64,000 bases of DNA from Oscillospiraceae bacterium (GTDB lineage: Bacteria; Bacillota; Clostridia; Oscillospirales; Oscillospiraceae), in NCBI GenBank assembly GCA_015067795.1, contig SVLU01000004.1, forward strand, positions 1 through 64,000. Reading direction: 5' to 3'. Under the pieces are notes generated by a model that was given only the letters and a program-made list of their open reading frames with translations, made no database searches and had not been told where the DNA came from. The translations under genes and the position numbers were made by a program. This document shows, piece after piece, positions 42,584-51,830 of this stretch (positions are counted from its first letter, which is position 1; every line of letters begins with the position of its first letter).

Positions 42584-42590
42584 GTGTGTT

Positions 42591-42910
42591 GCCTCCCTTG
42601 GCTCTCCCTCCGGGAGAGCTGGCATTTGCAAAGCAAATGACTGAGAGGGTTTTCATTATATGTTTGTCTTCTAACTTGTTATCGCCTACGCGGCGGGCAC
42701 ATACTTTCTGACGAAAGAAAGTATGCAAAGTTCGTTTGAGGGGAACCACTCTCTGGTCGTGGTTCCTCTTAAAAATCCCCTCTGCTGATTTTACACATAC
42801 AGTAACTTATTAACTGCAAGCAAAACCAATCGAAGCAGACTTTAATTGACTCTGCCTCACCACCGCTTGGACGCTCCTATCGGTGATAATCGTAGTCTTA
42901 TGCCACTAAA
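42591..42910. repeat. Family E half and inverted families B and A
   Basis: Bases 42591-42650 hold a family E half-unit (CTCTCCCTCCGGGAGAGCTG with a CATTTG/CAAATG stem). Bases 42680-42790 are an inverted B copy, whose hairpin reads CATACTTTCT/AGAAAGTATG. Bases 42837-42908 are an inverted, degraded A copy without its core palindrome. Confidence 0.75.
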
Positions 42911-42937
42911 GTATTGGAATAAACCTTAATTCTGCAT

Positions 42938-44218
42938 TTACAGCATTAAATCCCCTATACAAACGCTGTACATCTTTTCACTTGCTCGAACCAAATACTC
43001 CGTATCCTTGCCTCCTGCCGTTTCATAGGCCGAGTGCATTGCAAGCTGAGGAAGTCCGATATCAGCCATAGTGATGCTTACGCTTCCTGCGGCGATATTG
43101 CCCAGCGTACCGCCACCGCGTTTATCGGAGCGGTTTGCAAACACCTGGGCAGGTACATCAGCCTTTTTGCAGATAAGACGGAACAATGCGGAAGCAGGGG
43201 CATCGGTAGCGTAGCTTTGGGCGGCGTTTACCTTGACCGCAGGACCGCCGTTTAAGACAGGTCTGTTCACGCTGTCGCTAAGCTCAGGATGGTTCGGGTG
43301 AAGGGCATGAGCATTGTCTGCAGACAGCATAAAGGAACGGCTCAAAGCACAGAGATGCTCTTCCTTAGCATAGCCGAGCCCATTTGATATGCGGTAAAGT
43401 GTGTCGGCAAGGAAATTGGATGCCGCACCCTGTTTAGTCTGACTGCCCACCTCTTCATTATCAAAACAGCAATAAACATTAACAGAACGGCTGTTTTCGG
43501 AATTTATGAAGCCCATAAGGGTAGCGAAAGCGCACTGGAGATCGTCTAAGCGCGGTGCGGAAATAAACTCATTCTCAGCACCCCAAACTGTGGGCACTGA
43601 TCGGCAGTAGAGATACAGCTCATGAGACAGGATATTATCCGTCTCGGTATCGGCAGCTTCAGCTATCAGCTTTTTCAAAGCTTCCGGCTTTACCCTTTGG
43701 GCAAGGAGAGGAAGGGTGTCCACCTGTTCGTTGTATTTATAGCCGGAGTTCAGGTCACGATTGAAGTGGATGGAAACATTCGGAATTATCAGCAGGTCAC
43801 GGTCGATGTTGATAAGACGGCTTTCCAACCTGCCGTCCCTTTCCACAATAACACGGCCGGCAATAGACAGAGGACGGTCAAACCATGTGGAGAGGATAGC
43901 ACCGCCGTAACGCTCTGTGTTGAGGCGGGTGTACTGATCGCTTGTGAGGACAGGCTCTTCCTTGAGCTTAAAGCTTGGTGAATCGCTGTGAGAAGCGGTG
44001 ATATTGAAGCCAAAGTCGGATATTTCATTTCCGACATTAAAAGCGATAATGGAAGAATAGTTTCTTGTAGCATAATATTTCCCACCCTTGTTTAACTTCC
44101 ATATTTCACCCTCGCTGAGTGGGACAAATCCGGCATCAGTAAGGCGTTTTGAAATAGTGCTTACTGCGTGAAAGCTTGTGGGACTTGCGGTTATAAAATC
44201 AAAAAGGTCACGGTTCAT
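42938..44218 (-). CDS. M18 family aminopeptidase (aspartyl aminopeptidase type)
   Basis: The protein has 426 residues; GGAGG precedes the ATG. M18 features are all visible: SPTSFHAV near the start, the zinc ligands in ITASHSDSPSFKLK, DNEEVGSQTKQGA, LSADNAHALHPNHPE, KRGGGTLGNIAA and the final LAMHSAYETAGGKD. It removes acidic or neutral residues from peptide N-termini in the cytoplasm, using two metal ions. It stands alone, convergent with the TIR-SPFH operon across the repeats. Confidence 0.95.
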   Translation of the reverse strand: MNRDLFDFITASPTSFHAVSTISKRLTDAGFVPLSEGEIWKLNKGGKYYATRNYSSIIAFNVGNEISDFGFNITASHSDSPSFKLKEEPVLTSDQYTRLNTERYGGAILSTWFDRPLSIAGRVIVERDGRLESRLINIDRDLLIIPNVSIHFNRDLNSGYKYNEQVDTLPLLAQRVKPEALKKLIAEAADTETDNILSHELYLYCRSVPTVWGAENEFISAPRLDDLQCAFATLMGFINSENSRSVNVYCCFDNEEVGSQTKQGAASNFLADTLYRISNGLGYAKEEHLCALSRSFMLSADNAHALHPNHPELSDSVNRPVLNGGPAVKVNAAQSYATDAPASALFRLICKKADVPAQVFANRSDKRGGGTLGNIAAGSVSITMADIGLPQLAMHSAYETAGGKDTEYLVRASEKMYSVCIGDLML

Positions 44219-44464
44219 GGCAAAACCTCCTGTTGGGGTTGATAATGATATTTTAACAAAAACAACGAAACATTTAAAGTATACTTATAATATTTCCCGG
44301 CAAAAATGAAAGTTTTATTGTTATCTGCCTTTTTATCATAACAGCACTGAAATACCAAAAACAGTAATATACCCTGTCTCAACGGTCAAAGAAGATGGTT
44401 TTGATGCAAAAACCGCCCTAAAACTCATGGTATTTCTTCCAATTTCCGCAAAACCCTTGTTTTT

Positions 44465-44490
44465 TTGCAAAAATTGTTGTATATTATAAT
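44465..44490 (+). promoter_or_regulatory. Candidate promoter of the DUF1667-nuclease operon
   Basis: A perfect TATAAT at 44485 is preceded by TTGCAA at a short 14-base spacing or TTTTTT at 18 bases. The rest of 44219-44460 is AT-rich and empty. Confidence 0.45.
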
Positions 44491-44558
44491 AGATAAAATA
44501 TTGGCAAAGATCAGGGGTGAAAACATCCCCTTTGCCATCAGCTTTGAGGATGTACCCT

Positions 44559-44957
44559 ATGGGAAAGGAACGAGTCAAAAAAGGACCTGTGGAAAAACAG
44601 GGACTGCAATATGAACTGACCTGTATGTGCTGCCCTGTTGGCTGTAAGCTCCGGGGAACACTTTCGCCGGAAGCGGAGTCTAAAATAATAGCCCACACCT
44701 GCCCTGTCGGCTGGAGCTATGCGGCACAGGAACAGCGTATACGTACGCGCATGGTAACTGCGTTGGTTCCAGTTACCAGAGGTACAGTACCCCTAAGAGT
44801 ACGTTCATCTAAACCTGTACTGAAAGAAAACATCTATCAGGTACTTACGGAATTATCAAAGGTAACGGCAACTGTACCGATTTTTGAAGGACAGTCCATA
44901 GTTAAGGATATATGCGGCTTCGAGGTGGACATCGTTGCCGCTGAGGAATACTACTGA
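44559..44957 (+). CDS. DUF1667 cysteine-rich protein
   Basis: The protein has 132 residues from the ATG at 44559, nine bases after GAGG. Cysteines lie in LTCMCCPVGCKLRG and HTCPVGWSYAAQEQ, followed by RMVTALVPVTRGTVPLRVRS and the C-terminal VDIVAAEEYY, the layout of DUF1667. In other Clostridia this domain is usually next to anaerobic glycerol-3-phosphate or NAD(FAD)-dependent dehydrogenases, where it may carry a cluster. Here no dehydrogenase is adjacent; instead it starts the nuclease-like operon, 18 bases upstream. Role unknown. Confidence 0.85.
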   Translation: MGKERVKKGPVEKQGLQYELTCMCCPVGCKLRGTLSPEAESKIIAHTCPVGWSYAAQEQRIRTRMVTALVPVTRGTVPLRVRSSKPVLKENIYQVLTELSKVTATVPIFEGQSIVKDICGFEVDIVAAEEYY

Positions 44958-44975
44958 TTTAAAGGAGGTGGCAAT

Positions 44976-46040
44976 ATGGTAAAGATACTCCACGCAGCCG
45001 ATTTTCATCTGGACACGCCTTTTGAGAGTCTGCCTGCGGAAAAGGCGGCACAGCGTCGCCGGGAGCAGCGTGAAACGCTGATGCAGATTGCACGGCTTGT
45101 AAAGAAGGAACAGGTGCAGCTTGTGCTCTTAGCCGGTGACCTGCTGGACAGCAGCCTGTCATATCACGAAACATACGAGGCACTCAGAAATGCCCTTGAG
45201 CAGATGCAGGTTCCTGTATTCATTTCACCGGGCAACCACGACTATTACTGCTCAAAATCACCATATGCCGGTATGGAATTCCCCAAAAATGTACATATTT
45301 TCAAATCTCCTCTCATCGACCATGTTGACCTTCCTGACCTGGGCTGCAGAGTTTGGGGTGCAGGCTTCAATGCGCCGCTGTGCTTCCCACTTACGGAGAC
45401 CTTCCGTGCACCTCGTTCTGACCTTGTAAACCTCATGGTCATCCACGGTGAGCTTGGCGGCGATTCCTATAATCCGATAAGCGAAAAGAACATTCCTGCG
45501 ATGGGTCTTGACTATCTGGCTCTCGGCCATGTCCACACCTTCTCCGGCATACGCCGGGCAGGCAATACCTATTACGCTTACCCCGGCTGTACTCAAGGTC
45601 GAGGCTTTGACGAAACAGGCGTTAAGGGTGTTATCATCGGTACTGTCGGCAAGGGCGAAGCCAATATGCGTTTTGTTCCTCTTGGCGGTCGTGAATACCG
45701 AATTGTAAAGGCAACAGAAAACAAGCTGGACCAGTCCATTCCCCGTGACTGCCAAAATCACATCTGCCGCCTTATCCTCACAGGTCAATGGAGTGAAAAG
45801 CCCAACCTTGAGGCTATCTGCAATAAATATAGCAGTAAATTCTTCCATCTTACAATTAAGGACGAATCAACACCCCTCCGTGATATATGGCACGGCTTGG
45901 AGGATGACAACCTTAAGGGTCTGTTCCTCCGCCGTATGCGTGAAAAGTTCGATGCTCCCGGCGCTGACCGTGAGCAAATACTGATGGCGGTGGAATACGG
46001 TCTTGCTGCCTTCGATAACAGAGAGGAGTGGAAAGCATGA
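44976..46040 (+). CDS. SbcD/YhaO-like metallophosphoesterase (DNA repair exonuclease)
   Basis: The protein has 354 residues; AAAGGAGGTGG precedes the ATG. Calcineurin-like metal motifs are in order: HAADFHLD, LLAGDLLDSS, SPGNHDYY, IHGELGGDS and LALGHVHTF. This matches the nuclease half of SbcCD or the related YhaO of B. subtilis. Its stop overlaps the start of the next gene (ATGA), the usual arrangement with the SMC-like partner. Together they would process DNA ends and hairpins. Confidence 0.92.
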   Translation: MVKILHAADFHLDTPFESLPAEKAAQRRREQRETLMQIARLVKKEQVQLVLLAGDLLDSSLSYHETYEALRNALEQMQVPVFISPGNHDYYCSKSPYAGMEFPKNVHIFKSPLIDHVDLPDLGCRVWGAGFNAPLCFPLTETFRAPRSDLVNLMVIHGELGGDSYNPISEKNIPAMGLDYLALGHVHTFSGIRRAGNTYYAYPGCTQGRGFDETGVKGVIIGTVGKGEANMRFVPLGGREYRIVKATENKLDQSIPRDCQNHICRLILTGQWSEKPNLEAICNKYSSKFFHLTIKDESTPLRDIWHGLEDDNLKGLFLRRMREKFDAPGADREQILMAVEYGLAAFDNREEWKA

Positions 46041-48289
46041 TTATAAAAGAGCTTGAAGCTTCCTTCGGTAAGCTTTCCCATCATCAGCTCAGTCTGAAAA
46101 AGGGATTAAACATCATCTATGCTCCCAACGAGTCCGGCAAATCCACATGGTGTGCTTTTATCCGTGCCATGCTCTATGGTATCGACACCTCTCAGCGAGA
46201 CAAAACAGGCTTCCTTTCCGATAAAACAAGATACCGCCCCTGGAGCGGTGCGGCAATGGAAGGCACAATGCTGGTGAACACCAGGGGTCGCGATATCTCC
46301 ATCCAGCGTACGGCACAGGGCTCTGCACCTATGCGTCGTCTAAAGGCCGTCTACCCCGATAACGGCGAGATGGTTGCGGACGCATCAGGCGAAGCACTCA
46401 CCGGTGCAACTGAGGAAATCTTCTCCAGAACAGCCTTTATTGGTCAGACAGGCATCAAGGTCAGTCAGAGTGCCGATCTTGAGCGTAAAATTACAAGCAT
46501 TATCTCCACCGGCAGTGAGGACACATCATACAGCCAGATCGATGCACGACTCCGCTCCTGGCAGCGTAAGCTTCGTTTCAATAAAACAGGCGAACTCCCT
46601 GCTCTTGAACAGGAGCTTGCTCTGGCGGAAAAGAAGATCAGCACCCTCGACATGGCAAACGACCGCATTGCCGAAATGAAAAACGAGCTGCTTCGACTTG
46701 AGGCAAAGGAACAGCAGCTTAAGACTGATTTGGAAACCCACAAAAAGTTAGAGATTCGTGCGGCTAAACGCCGTGTTCTTGACGCTCGCAGAGCTGCTGA
46801 AAATTCCAAGCGTAAGGCAGAGGAGCTTCGCAGAAGCGTAAGCATTGACGAGCATCTCATCAGCAGAGAGGAGCTCACCAGACTTCGCGGAGAGATCGCC
46901 TCTCTCGAAATGCTTAAAATTTTAGCTTCCGACAGTTATGCAACATTGGAAAAGGCAAGGGACGAGAATTACAATGCAAAGCTTCTCCTCTCCCAATGCG
47001 TCATAAAGGACAAGGACCCCGGCTATGTCACCGAACAGGCAAAGAAAGCCGAGGAATATGAACGTGTAATCAAGGACAAAAGCAGCAGGAAAGCTCCGAA
47101 AATCTTAAAAACTGCTCTTGCAGCTCTGGCGGCTGTGGGCGGTATCGGTGCTGTTGCGGCGTTCTTCACATTTGAAAGCAAGCTTTTTGCCCTTATCGGA
47201 CTTGGAATTTGCATTGCTGCTTCCGCCGCTCTGCTGTTCATGCCCAAGGCTGACAGGAATGTCCGTGCCGCAAGGGATGCCATCCTCAGCGAGTTCAATA
47301 TGCTGACGGTTGCGGAGCTTAGTCAGGCTGCCAGGGATTACGCTGGTCTCACCATGCAGGTGGACGGCACAGAGATCAGCGTCACCGCCGCAGATGCAGC
47401 GTTCAAGGCCGCTATTGATAAGGCAGATCAGGCTGCTGCAGAGCTTATGGCGGCTGCAAAGAAGCTGTTCCCGCACATAACCGCTGTAAACGAACTGCCC
47501 TCTATCCTCACCAAAACCGAGGAAACCCTCAGCCAGCTTACAAAGGCTGAATTCAACAGTACGGCAAACAGCAATATCTACAATATGCTCCTTGAAAGCT
47601 ACGAGGGTAACCCTGACGAAGAGGACGAGGATTTCCTCACCACACCCCTTCGTGACCCGGAAGAAACTCAGAAAATGCTGGACAAGACCATAGCCTCCGC
47701 TAAAGACCTTCGTCAGAGATACAATTTGGCTCAGGGTACTATCCGCGCAATGGGTGACCCGGCCATCATCAACGGCGAAATCCAGGAGACCACAAGCCGC
47801 ATTGCCCAGCTGAAAGCCCGTTACGAGGCCCTTGATCTTGCAATCCAGACTCTCAAGGATGCCGACAGCGAACTGCAGACAAGGTTCTCCCCTGTCATCA
47901 GCCGCATTGCCGGTGAATATATGAACCGTCTTACCTACGGACGCTATGAAAAGCTCCTTTTCGACAAGAGCTTTGACGCCATGGCAAAAACAAGCGAGGA
48001 TTCCGTAAGCCGCAATGTTCTGTCTCTCAGTCAGGGTACAGCCGACCAGCTCTACCTCTCCCTGCGTCTTGCAATGTGCGAGCTGATGCTCGCAGGAGAC
48101 GAGCCATGTCCGATCATTTTGGACGATGCCCTTGTCAGCTTCGATGATGAACGCATGGCAAGTGCTTTGGAGCTTCTTTTAGAGCTTGCCGAAAAGCGAC
48201 AGATCATCCTCTTCTCCTGCCACAGCAGAGAGGCTGACTTCCTTAAGGGTCATGAAAAGGTAAATATAATCAGAACAAAAAGAAAATAA
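46037..48289 (+). CDS. SbcC/YhaN-like SMC-type ATPase
   Basis: The protein has 750 residues from the ATG at 46037, overlapping the nuclease stop. Walker A is YAPNESGKSTW near residue 33. A long coiled coil (about 190-290) leads to two hydrophobic segments (ALAALAAVGGIGAVAAF, LIGLGICIAASAALLF) near 360-395, as in YhaN-type proteins and unlike classical SbcC. A second coiled coil follows, then the signature SLSQGTADQLYLSLRLA and Walker B PIILDDALVSFDD. It pairs with the YhaO-like nuclease; the hydrophobic segments suggest membrane association. Confidence 0.9.
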   Translation: MIIKELEASFGKLSHHQLSLKKGLNIIYAPNESGKSTWCAFIRAMLYGIDTSQRDKTGFLSDKTRYRPWSGAAMEGTMLVNTRGRDISIQRTAQGSAPMRRLKAVYPDNGEMVADASGEALTGATEEIFSRTAFIGQTGIKVSQSADLERKITSIISTGSEDTSYSQIDARLRSWQRKLRFNKTGELPALEQELALAEKKISTLDMANDRIAEMKNELLRLEAKEQQLKTDLETHKKLEIRAAKRRVLDARRAAENSKRKAEELRRSVSIDEHLISREELTRLRGEIASLEMLKILASDSYATLEKARDENYNAKLLLSQCVIKDKDPGYVTEQAKKAEEYERVIKDKSSRKAPKILKTALAALAAVGGIGAVAAFFTFESKLFALIGLGICIAASAALLFMPKADRNVRAARDAILSEFNMLTVAELSQAARDYAGLTMQVDGTEISVTAADAAFKAAIDKADQAAAELMAAAKKLFPHITAVNELPSILTKTEETLSQLTKAEFNSTANSNIYNMLLESYEGNPDEEDEDFLTTPLRDPEETQKMLDKTIASAKDLRQRYNLAQGTIRAMGDPAIINGEIQETTSRIAQLKARYEALDLAIQTLKDADSELQTRFSPVISRIAGEYMNRLTYGRYEKLLFDKSFDAMAKTSEDSVSRNVLSLSQGTADQLYLSLRLAMCELMLAGDEPCPIILDDALVSFDDERMASALELLLELAEKRQIILFSCHSREADFLKGHEKVNIIRTKRK

Positions 48290-48380
48290 AACATTGCTCC
48301 ATTTTTCAATTTCTGATTAAAACAGCACGAGTGCAAAAACCAAATCGTGCTCAATAATACACATTGAAAGGATGGGACGT

Positions 48381-50294
48381 ATGCGAAAAAGATTTTTAAC
48401 GCTGTTCCTTGCAGTTGTTATCATGATAACATCTGTATGCCCATTAGCTTTTGCCCAGGGCACTACATACAATACAACCCGCAATTCAAGCAATAATCCC
48501 ACAAAGTGCAGTCAGGTTGGTATCGACCTTATCAAATCCTTTGAATCCTGCCGTCTTACGGCTTATAAGGCTGTTCCAACCGAAAGGTATTGGACCATCG
48601 GCTGGGGTCATTACGGCCCTGACGTTTACGAGGGCATGACTATCACTCAGGAAGAGGCGGACGCATTGTTCGACGAGGAAATCGTTGAATACGAAACCTA
48701 TGTAACCACATTTCTGAACAAAAACAACATCGCCGTAAACCAGTCTCAGTATGACGCTCTGGTCAGCTTTACATACAACACAGGTAATGTTTGGGTCAGC
48801 TACACAAAGCCCGACTTCAGACTGAGAAATTATCTGATTGCAGGTATTGAAAATTATACGGCAGAGGAAATCCGTGCTGCGTTTGTTGCATGGAGTTCCT
48901 CAGGCGGTCAGGTCCTTGCAGGTCTTGTAAGACGCAGAAACGCCGAGTGTGACCTGTTCCTCAGTGAGCTGAACCGACCAACCAACCCCTGGATCCAGGT
49001 TAATAAGAGCATTGCCGCCGATAATGAAGAGGTGACCTTCACCTTTGGTGCGGACAATGCGGCGGAATACATTTTAGTGGCTAACCGTGCCAATGCAAAC
49101 GCGGAACAGGTGCTTTCCATTCTCACAGAGGAAGAGAGCTATACCGCCGAGTTCCCGGCATCCGGCTGTTTCAACGTTCACGTTGTATGCAACAACATTG
49201 ACGGATATGTTGCAAGCTCCAATGTTGAGCTTCTAATTTACGCGGATTTAGGTGAAGAATTTACATCAACTATCCGCCATAAGGCACAGGACAGCTATCT
49301 GGATATAAACGGCAATGACATTTTTACTGCTGACGAAAACGGCCACTCAGATCAGATGTGGCACTTTGCACAGCAGTCCGATGGCACTTACGTTATCACC
49401 TCCTGCTATGACGGCAGATACCTGACCGTATCAAACGGTGAAGCACAGCTTGGCAGCAGTTCGCACAAGTGGTATATCTGGCAGGAATCCCGAGGCTATG
49501 TGCTTCGCTCCAAATCCACAGAGCAGGTTCTCAGCCTTGGTGACGATATTGTCACCGCCGACTACGATGGTCTGGAGCCTCAGATTTGGGAATTCGATAT
49601 TGAAGAGGACTCCCTGCCGCAGAAGCCTCAGGTAAGCATCGTCCTCGGCAACGCTGAGTTTGAGACGATTATAAGCTGGACCGAGGGTTACGGTGCAAGA
49701 GCTCATAACCTGGTCCTCTGGCAGGGTACAGTCTCCGACGAAGAGCCTTATCTGCTGATCAAAGATGCGGAAGGTCCTGTTTCCCGGCAGCTTCCCCTTG
49801 GAACATACAATGGCTATGTTGAAGCATATCACGAATACGGCTCTCAGCGAAGCGAAACCTTCACATTTACAGTTACCGCTAATCCGATTGTGAAGTTCGA
49901 TGCTAACGGCGGCACAGCTGCACCTGTCCAGCAGCAAAAGGTTGGTACAAATCTCCGTCTCTCAACCGCTGTTCCAACAAGAGCAGGCCACGCCTTCGAC
50001 GAATGGAACACCTCCCCGGACGGCACAGGCACAGGCTATGCTCCGGGTGATTACTATGAAGGCAGCGGCAATATGGTCCTTTACGCCATCTGGACTCCAA
50101 TTTCCGGAATATTAGGCGACGCGAACAGCGATACTGTCATTTCCAACTCCGACCTTGTAATGATCGCAAGACATATCGTGGGACTTATCACCAAGCAGGA
50201 TATGCCTGTCTGGATAAATGGCGATATGAATAACGATAACGACCTGACAAACGCCGATATTGTTCTCCTGGCAAAGAAAATCGTGGAAAGATAA
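48381..50294 (+). CDS. Secreted GH24 lysozyme with ricin-type lectin, InlB-type repeat and dockerin
   Basis: The protein has 637 residues from the ATG at 48381; an ATG at 48372 sits inside the RBS. Signal peptide (1-25), then a GH24 phage-type lysozyme domain (about 43-195) with the catalytic Glu55 in IKSFESC and Thr72 in WTIGWGHYG, and the later YDALVSFTYNTG. Next are a beta-sandwich, a ricin-type beta-trefoil (about 297-405, with DGRYLTVSNG and DQMWHF), a fibronectin-like part, a Listeria-Bacteroides (InlB B) repeat (VKFDANGGTAAPVQQQK) and a type I dockerin with two F-hands (DANSDTVISNSD, DMNNDNDLTNAD). It cuts peptidoglycan outside the cell. Confidence 0.92.
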   Translation: MRKRFLTLFLAVVIMITSVCPLAFAQGTTYNTTRNSSNNPTKCSQVGIDLIKSFESCRLTAYKAVPTERYWTIGWGHYGPDVYEGMTITQEEADALFDEEIVEYETYVTTFLNKNNIAVNQSQYDALVSFTYNTGNVWVSYTKPDFRLRNYLIAGIENYTAEEIRAAFVAWSSSGGQVLAGLVRRRNAECDLFLSELNRPTNPWIQVNKSIAADNEEVTFTFGADNAAEYILVANRANANAEQVLSILTEEESYTAEFPASGCFNVHVVCNNIDGYVASSNVELLIYADLGEEFTSTIRHKAQDSYLDINGNDIFTADENGHSDQMWHFAQQSDGTYVITSCYDGRYLTVSNGEAQLGSSSHKWYIWQESRGYVLRSKSTEQVLSLGDDIVTADYDGLEPQIWEFDIEEDSLPQKPQVSIVLGNAEFETIISWTEGYGARAHNLVLWQGTVSDEEPYLLIKDAEGPVSRQLPLGTYNGYVEAYHEYGSQRSETFTFTVTANPIVKFDANGGTAAPVQQQKVGTNLRLSTAVPTRAGHAFDEWNTSPDGTGTGYAPGDYYEGSGNMVLYAIWTPISGILGDANSDTVISNSDLVMIARHIVGLITKQDMPVWINGDMNNDNDLTNADIVLLAKKIVER

Positions 50295-50309
50295 ATAACC
50301 CGAATATGC

Positions 50310-50345
50310 AAAAACACCCATCGGAAACCTGATGGGTGTTTTAAT
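50310..50345. terminator. Terminator after the lysozyme gene, shared with the convergent L12-like gene
   Basis: AAAACACCCATC / GATGGGTGTTTT stem and loop, TTTAATTTTT on the plus strand; A-rich on the other side, so it can serve the gene ending at 50350. Confidence 0.88.
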
Positions 50346-50349
50346 TTTT

Positions 50350-50661
50350 CTAAATATTAGTCTGAACGATTTCGACCGATGCACCAACAGCCATAAACTG
50401 TTTTTTGATAGCTTTTGCTTCCTGCTCGGAAACTCCGGATTTAATTACAAAGGGGCAGCTTTCAACAGCGTTTTTTGCCTGAGCAAGACCAAATCCTGTT
50501 ATCTCGCGAACCTCTTTGATAACTTTGATCTTTTCTATACCGCAGTTTGTCATTATGACCTTGAATTTACTGTTTTTAATGGTCTTATTATTAGCAGCAG
50601 ATACATTGACAGCTTCCAGCAGTTTAGCGGTAAGTTTAATTATTAATCTTCCAAATCCCAT
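50350..50661 (-). CDS. Ribosomal protein L7/L12 C-terminal-domain paralogue
   Basis: The protein has 103 residues from the ATG at 50661 (GAAAGG upstream). Residues 32-103 align with the L7/L12 C-terminal domain that contacts elongation factors: [20 protein letters not shown] versus [20 protein letters not shown] in the rplL product, and then ITGFGLAQAKNAVE. The N-terminal dimerisation domain and Ala-rich hinge are replaced by MGFGRLIIKLTAKLLEAVNV, a short amphipathic helix. It lies just after rplL but has its own promoter. Its role is unknown. Confidence 0.8.
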   Translation of the reverse strand: MGFGRLIIKLTAKLLEAVNVSAANNKTIKNSKFKVIMTNCGIEKIKVIKEVREITGFGLAQAKNAVESCPFVIKSGVSEQEAKAIKKQFMAVGASVEIVQTNI

Positions 50662-50685
50662 ATTATCAATACCTTTCAGTGATAT

Positions 50686-50726
50686 CTTCGACAAGAATTA
50701 TACTATATAAATTGATACTTGTCGAG
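50686..50726 (-). promoter_or_regulatory. Promoter of the L12-like gene within an inverted repeat
   Basis: On the minus strand TCGACA, 17 bases, TATAAT. The promoter is flanked by CTCGACAAG and CTTGTCGAAG, an inverted repeat with the -10 inside, suggesting a repressor site. Confidence 0.6.
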
Positions 50727-50793
50727 CGTGAAGCCATAATCTTAAGAAATACGATAATAAAAGATTAGCTCTTTCTGTTGATATAAAGGCAAA

Positions 50794-50824
50794 AAACTCC
50801 CATTGGCCGATGCCAATGGGAGTT
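50794..50824 (-). terminator. Terminator of rplJ-rplL
   Basis: AACTCCCATTGG / CCAATGGGAGTT with a 6-base loop, then TTTTTT on the minus strand; 23 bases past rplL. It separates rplL from the L12-like gene. Confidence 0.93.
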
Positions 50825-50846
50825 CATAAAAGCTAAAAAAGCAAAC

Positions 50847-51221
50847 TTACTTAATTTCAACCTTTGCGCCAACTGCTTCGAGCTTAGCCTTGATAGCTTC
50901 TGCATCTTCCTTGGAGATGCCTTCCTTGATCTTGGAAGGAACGCCTTCAACAGTAGCCTTAGCTTCTGCGAGGCCCTGACCTGTGATAGCACGAACTTCC
51001 TTGATAACCTTGATCTTTTCGGAGCCGAAGCTTGTCATGATAACGTCGAATTCAGTCTTTTCTTCAACTGCTTCTGCTGCTGCACCGCCAGCTGCTGGAG
51101 CTGCCATTGCTGCTGCGGATACGCCGAATTCTTCTTCAAGAGCGTGTACGAGCTCAGACAGTTCGAGAACAGTCATGCTCTTTACTTCTTCGATTAATGC
51201 ATTGATCTTTTCGCTTGCCAT
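50847..51221 (-). CDS. rplL: 50S ribosomal protein L7/L12
   Basis: The protein has 124 residues; GGAGG precedes the ATG. The N-terminal dimerisation helices ([20 protein letters not shown]), the Ala-rich hinge ([17 protein letters not shown]) and the C-terminal factor-binding domain are all present. As a dimer bound to L10 it forms the ribosomal stalk that recruits elongation factors. It follows rplJ by 49 bases on a shared transcript. Confidence 0.98.
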   Translation of the reverse strand: MASEKINALIEEVKSMTVLELSELVHALEEEFGVSAAAMAAPAAGGAAAEAVEEKTEFDVIMTSFGSEKIKVIKEVRAITGQGLAEAKATVEGVPSKIKEGISKEDAEAIKAKLEAVGAKVEIK

Positions 51222-51270
51222 AATTATATTTCCTCCTGTTGTTAATTGTGAAAATTAAAGTAGATTGGGA

Positions 51271-51798
51271 TTAGGCTTCTGCTGGAGCTTCCTCTGCAGG
51301 AGCACCGTTCTTTTCCGCAATAGCCTTGATAACGATGGCAAGGCTGGTAATTGGAGCCAGCATTGTACCAAGAACCTGGGCGCGGAGCACTGGGAGAGCT
51401 GGGATTGCTGCGAGAGCTTCGATCTTGTCGAGGTCGATGACCTGACCGTCCATAAAGCCACCTTTTACTTCAAAGTACTTCTGGAACTTCTTAGCGTGTT
51501 CGCAAATGATCTTTGCTGGTGCAACTGGATCGTCAGCACAGATAGCGATGGATGTGTTACCGTTGAGGAGAGGATTCAGTTCGCTCAGACCTGCGTTATC
51601 AAATGCGAATCTGAGGAGAGTGTTCTTAACTACGGAGTAGTCAACGTTTGCTTCACGCAGCTTGCGACGCATTTCTGTATCTTCAGAAACCTTGATACCG
51701 GAATAGTCAACGAGCACGCCTGCAGCAGCACCCTGGATCTTCTCTGTCAGAGCAGCAACGACTGCCTGCTTTTCACTGAGAACCTTTGCATTTGGCAT
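51271..51798 (-). CDS. rplJ: 50S ribosomal protein L10
   Basis: The protein has 175 residues from the ATG at 51798, eight bases after GGAGG. VLSEKQAVVAALTEKIQGAA and VDYSGIKVSEDTEMRRKLRE are L10 hallmarks. L10 anchors L7/L12 dimers to 23S rRNA and represses its own operon by binding the leader upstream. rplK and rplA, often next to it, are not in this operon. Confidence 0.98.
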   Translation of the reverse strand: MPNAKVLSEKQAVVAALTEKIQGAAAGVLVDYSGIKVSEDTEMRRKLREANVDYSVVKNTLLRFAFDNAGLSELNPLLNGNTSIAICADDPVAPAKIICEHAKKFQKYFEVKGGFMDGQVIDLDKIEALAAIPALPVLRAQVLGTMLAPITSLAIVIKAIAEKNGAPAEEAPAEA

Positions 51799-51830
51799 AC
51801 ATTTCACCTCCATGGATTGTGGTCGCGTCC

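Noticed and set aside
41715..42749. 344-residue minus-strand ORF
   Set aside because: Antisense to the third gene of the TIR-SPFH operon and running into repeats.
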